Source of the DNA: Qipengyuania polymorpha | GTDB taxonomy: Bacteria; Pseudomonadota; Alphaproteobacteria; Sphingomonadales; Sphingomonadaceae | Length of the DNA: 64,000 nt | NCBI RefSeq assembly: GCF_019711435.1 | Contig: NZ_JAIGNK010000001.1 | Span: 310,001-374,000, forward strand | Direction: 5' to 3' | Part shown: piece after piece, positions 63,104-64,000 of the stretch | Numbering within the stretch: position 1 is the stretch's first letter | How the letters are laid out: each line of letters opens with the position of its first letter | Position numbers and translations under genes: made by a program | The notes under the pieces: model-generated | What the model was told of the DNA's origin: nothing | The model's input: the letters and a program-made list of their open reading frames with translations, nothing else | The model's database searches: none

Positions 63104-63373
63104 ATGCAGCGGGATCATGTGACCCTTCAGACCCGCACCCGATACCCATCCGGCTTTCTTCGCGAACAGTCCTGAACCAGGTCAGCTGAGGAGCCGCAAC
63201 CCGTTCCTTTGACGGCCGTGTTGGCAGCTGCGCTGCCTGCCCGCACCACCCGTCATGAACAGGTTTCCCTTCGGCCTTTCAGGCCTGCGGTGCAGTTCTC
63301 CCATGCCCTGCTTCTTCTGCATGTTCGCAAGCCGGAGATGGTCTCCGGTTTGAGGAACTGAAGGAACACACCC
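63104..63373. other. Leader region before ssb
   Basis: 270 bases with several short dyads (TTCGGCCTTTCAGGCCTGCGG; GCCGGAGATGGTCTCCGGT near 63333) and GAAGGAACACACCC as ribosome site. No ORF convincing. It looks like a long structured 5' leader of the ssb mRNA. Confidence 0.5.
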
Positions 63374-63772
63374 ATGACCAATATCGCAATCCTCACCGGC
63401 CGCATCGCTCGCGATCCCGACACCCGCGAGACCAAGGGCGGTACCAATGTCACCGGCATCACCGTCGTCACCGATCGCCCTGCGCGAGACAAGGACGGCA
63501 AGACCTACAAGGACGAGAACGGCTACACCGCCAAGGAAAGCGAGTTCCACCGGGTGACCTGCTTCAACGGCCTCGCCAAGACCGTCGGGCAGTACTGCAC
63601 CAAGGGCCAGTTGGTTTCCGTCCAGGGCCGCATCCACTATACCCAGTGGGAAGACAAGGACGGGGTCACGCGCTACGGCACCGAGATCCTCGCCGACAAG
63701 GTCGACTTCCTCTCCCATGGCAACGGCTCCGGCGAGAACGACGACAACAAGGATGCTCCCGAGATCGACTGA
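63374..63772 (+). CDS. ssb: Single-stranded DNA-binding protein (element-type)
   Basis: 132 residues, one OB fold: MTNIAILTGRIARDPDTRETKGG, FHRVTCFNGLAKTVGQYCTKGQLVSVQGR, and YGTEILADKVDFLS. A short acidic tail ENDDNKDAPEID ends without the classical DDIPF. SSB protects the single strand during transfer. Followed by a strong terminator. Confidence 0.9.
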   Translation: MTNIAILTGRIARDPDTRETKGGTNVTGITVVTDRPARDKDGKTYKDENGYTAKESEFHRVTCFNGLAKTVGQYCTKGQLVSVQGRIHYTQWEDKDGVTRYGTEILADKVDFLSHGNGSGENDDNKDAPEID

Positions 63773-63798
63773 ACTCTCCCGTCGATCTCCCTCCCGAA

Positions 63799-63830
63799 GG
63801 GGTCCTGTCCAAGCTGGACAGGACCCCTTT
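63799..63830 (+). terminator. Terminator after ssb
   Basis: Perfect 12-bp stem GGGGTCCTGTCC (63799-63810) / GGACAGGACCCC (63816-63827), loop AAGCT, then TTT. Confidence 0.9.
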
Positions 63831-63837
63831 CCTCGTT

Positions 63838-64000
63838 CTACTTCACAGACGTTTGTTGAGGGCGAGGAGAAGATATAGAAGCACCCAGCCGCTTTAACGC
63901 CTCGTCCTCTCCCAGCTTTGCGAGCTCCACGGCCAATCTTGCCAGGCCCTTCTTCGAAAACGTTTCAAGGCCTGTTCCGAGGATTACGCTGCCCAGTTCA
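63838..64000 (-). CDS. C-terminal fragment of a possible transfer-accessory protein
   Basis: Minus-strand frame open from the right edge to a TAG at 63838-63840, giving 53 residues: ELGSVILGTGLETFSKKG, then LARLAVELAKLGEDEALKRLG. The amphipathic, Lys/Leu-rich pattern recalls small TraC/TraD-type relaxosome proteins, but too little is visible to name it. Convergent with ssb across the terminator. Confidence 0.5.
   Translation of the reverse strand, partial: ELGSVILGTGLETFSKKGLARLAVELAKLGEDEALKRLGASISSPRPQQTSVK

Larger units (their letters stand above)
45967..64000. mobile_element. Integrated genomic island / putative ICE, left part
   Basis: Starts directly after tRNA-Met with a P4-type integrase and continues past the right edge. 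Contents: lytic transglycosylase, primase-like, methylase-helicase, ParB, mercury cargo, ArdC, Xre/RES, DUF2493, SSB and a fragment of a possible transfer gene. These are typical of conjugative elements of sphingomonads. No relaxase, VirB or TraG gene and no attR are present here, so whether it is self-transferable is unproven. Confidence 0.85.

Overview
The window is a GC-rich alphaproteobacterial chromosome segment, most likely Sphingomonadales and probably the Erythrobacter/Qipengyuania/Altererythrobacter group. Reasons: the gene orders rpsB-tsf-pyrH-frr-uppS-cdsA-dxr-rseP-bamA-skp-fabZ and ccmCDEFGHI; no lpxD or lpxA around fabZ, which fits the glycosphingolipid (LPS-free) outer membrane of this order; an OxyR with conserved redox cysteines; and LexA-like boxes of the alphaproteobacterial GAAC-N7-GAAC type. 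This is inference from gene content; no database search was run.

Core region (1 to about 45.97 kb). 1-13 kb carries translation factors, isoprenoid/phospholipid synthesis and outer-membrane assembly on the + strand, interrupted by one AT-richer opposite-strand gene (2468-3238) between tsf and pyrH that resembles Abi-alpha/DUF4393-type proteins. 13-16 kb holds a DksA-like protein, a GFA/2OG-oxygenase pair, tRNA-His and an amino-acid dehydrogenase. 15.9-20.9 kb is a tightly overlapping cytochrome c maturation operon. 21-29 kb holds Kup, then a minus-strand operon dapF-mtaB-ftsY-yciB, and a GGDEF/EAL protein. 29-45.8 kb is mixed housekeeping: EVE and CsbD proteins, a TPP enzyme, an LplT-like MFS protein, pgsA, oxyR, rnd, aspS, a serine hydrolase, acpP-fabF, mltG and a 2H phosphoesterase. 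Dyad repeats typical of this group abut or enter the starts of uppS and ccmH.

Integrated island (from tRNA-Met at 45890-45966 to beyond the right edge). A P4-type tyrosine integrase lies immediately downstream of the intact tRNA-Met 3' end. Then come a lytic transglycosylase and DUF5818-like pair (minus strand), and a plus-strand block: CHC2/Toprim primase-like protein, a 1415-residue methylase plus Strawberry-notch helicase, ParB, ArdC antirestriction metalloprotein, Xre/ParS antitoxin with RES toxin, a DUF2493 protein, and a plasmid-type SSB. This is the kind of gene set found in leading or establishment regions of conjugative elements. No relaxase or type IV secretion gene is visible; they would have to lie past the right edge. 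A possible LexA box overlaps the promoter of the primase-helicase-parB block.

A mercury-type cargo module sits between parB and ardC: merR facing away from merT, a tiny Cys-rich GDCCVxC protein, a flavoprotein disulfide reductase and a 130-residue membrane protein. The last four overlap translationally and sit behind a textbook 19-bp-spacer MerR promoter. The reductase lacks the MerA C-terminal cysteine pair and the NmerA domain, while the neighbouring 70-residue protein carries two vicinal-cysteine GDCC motifs. My main hypothesis is that this is a split, MerA-like mercury (or related soft-metal) handling system.
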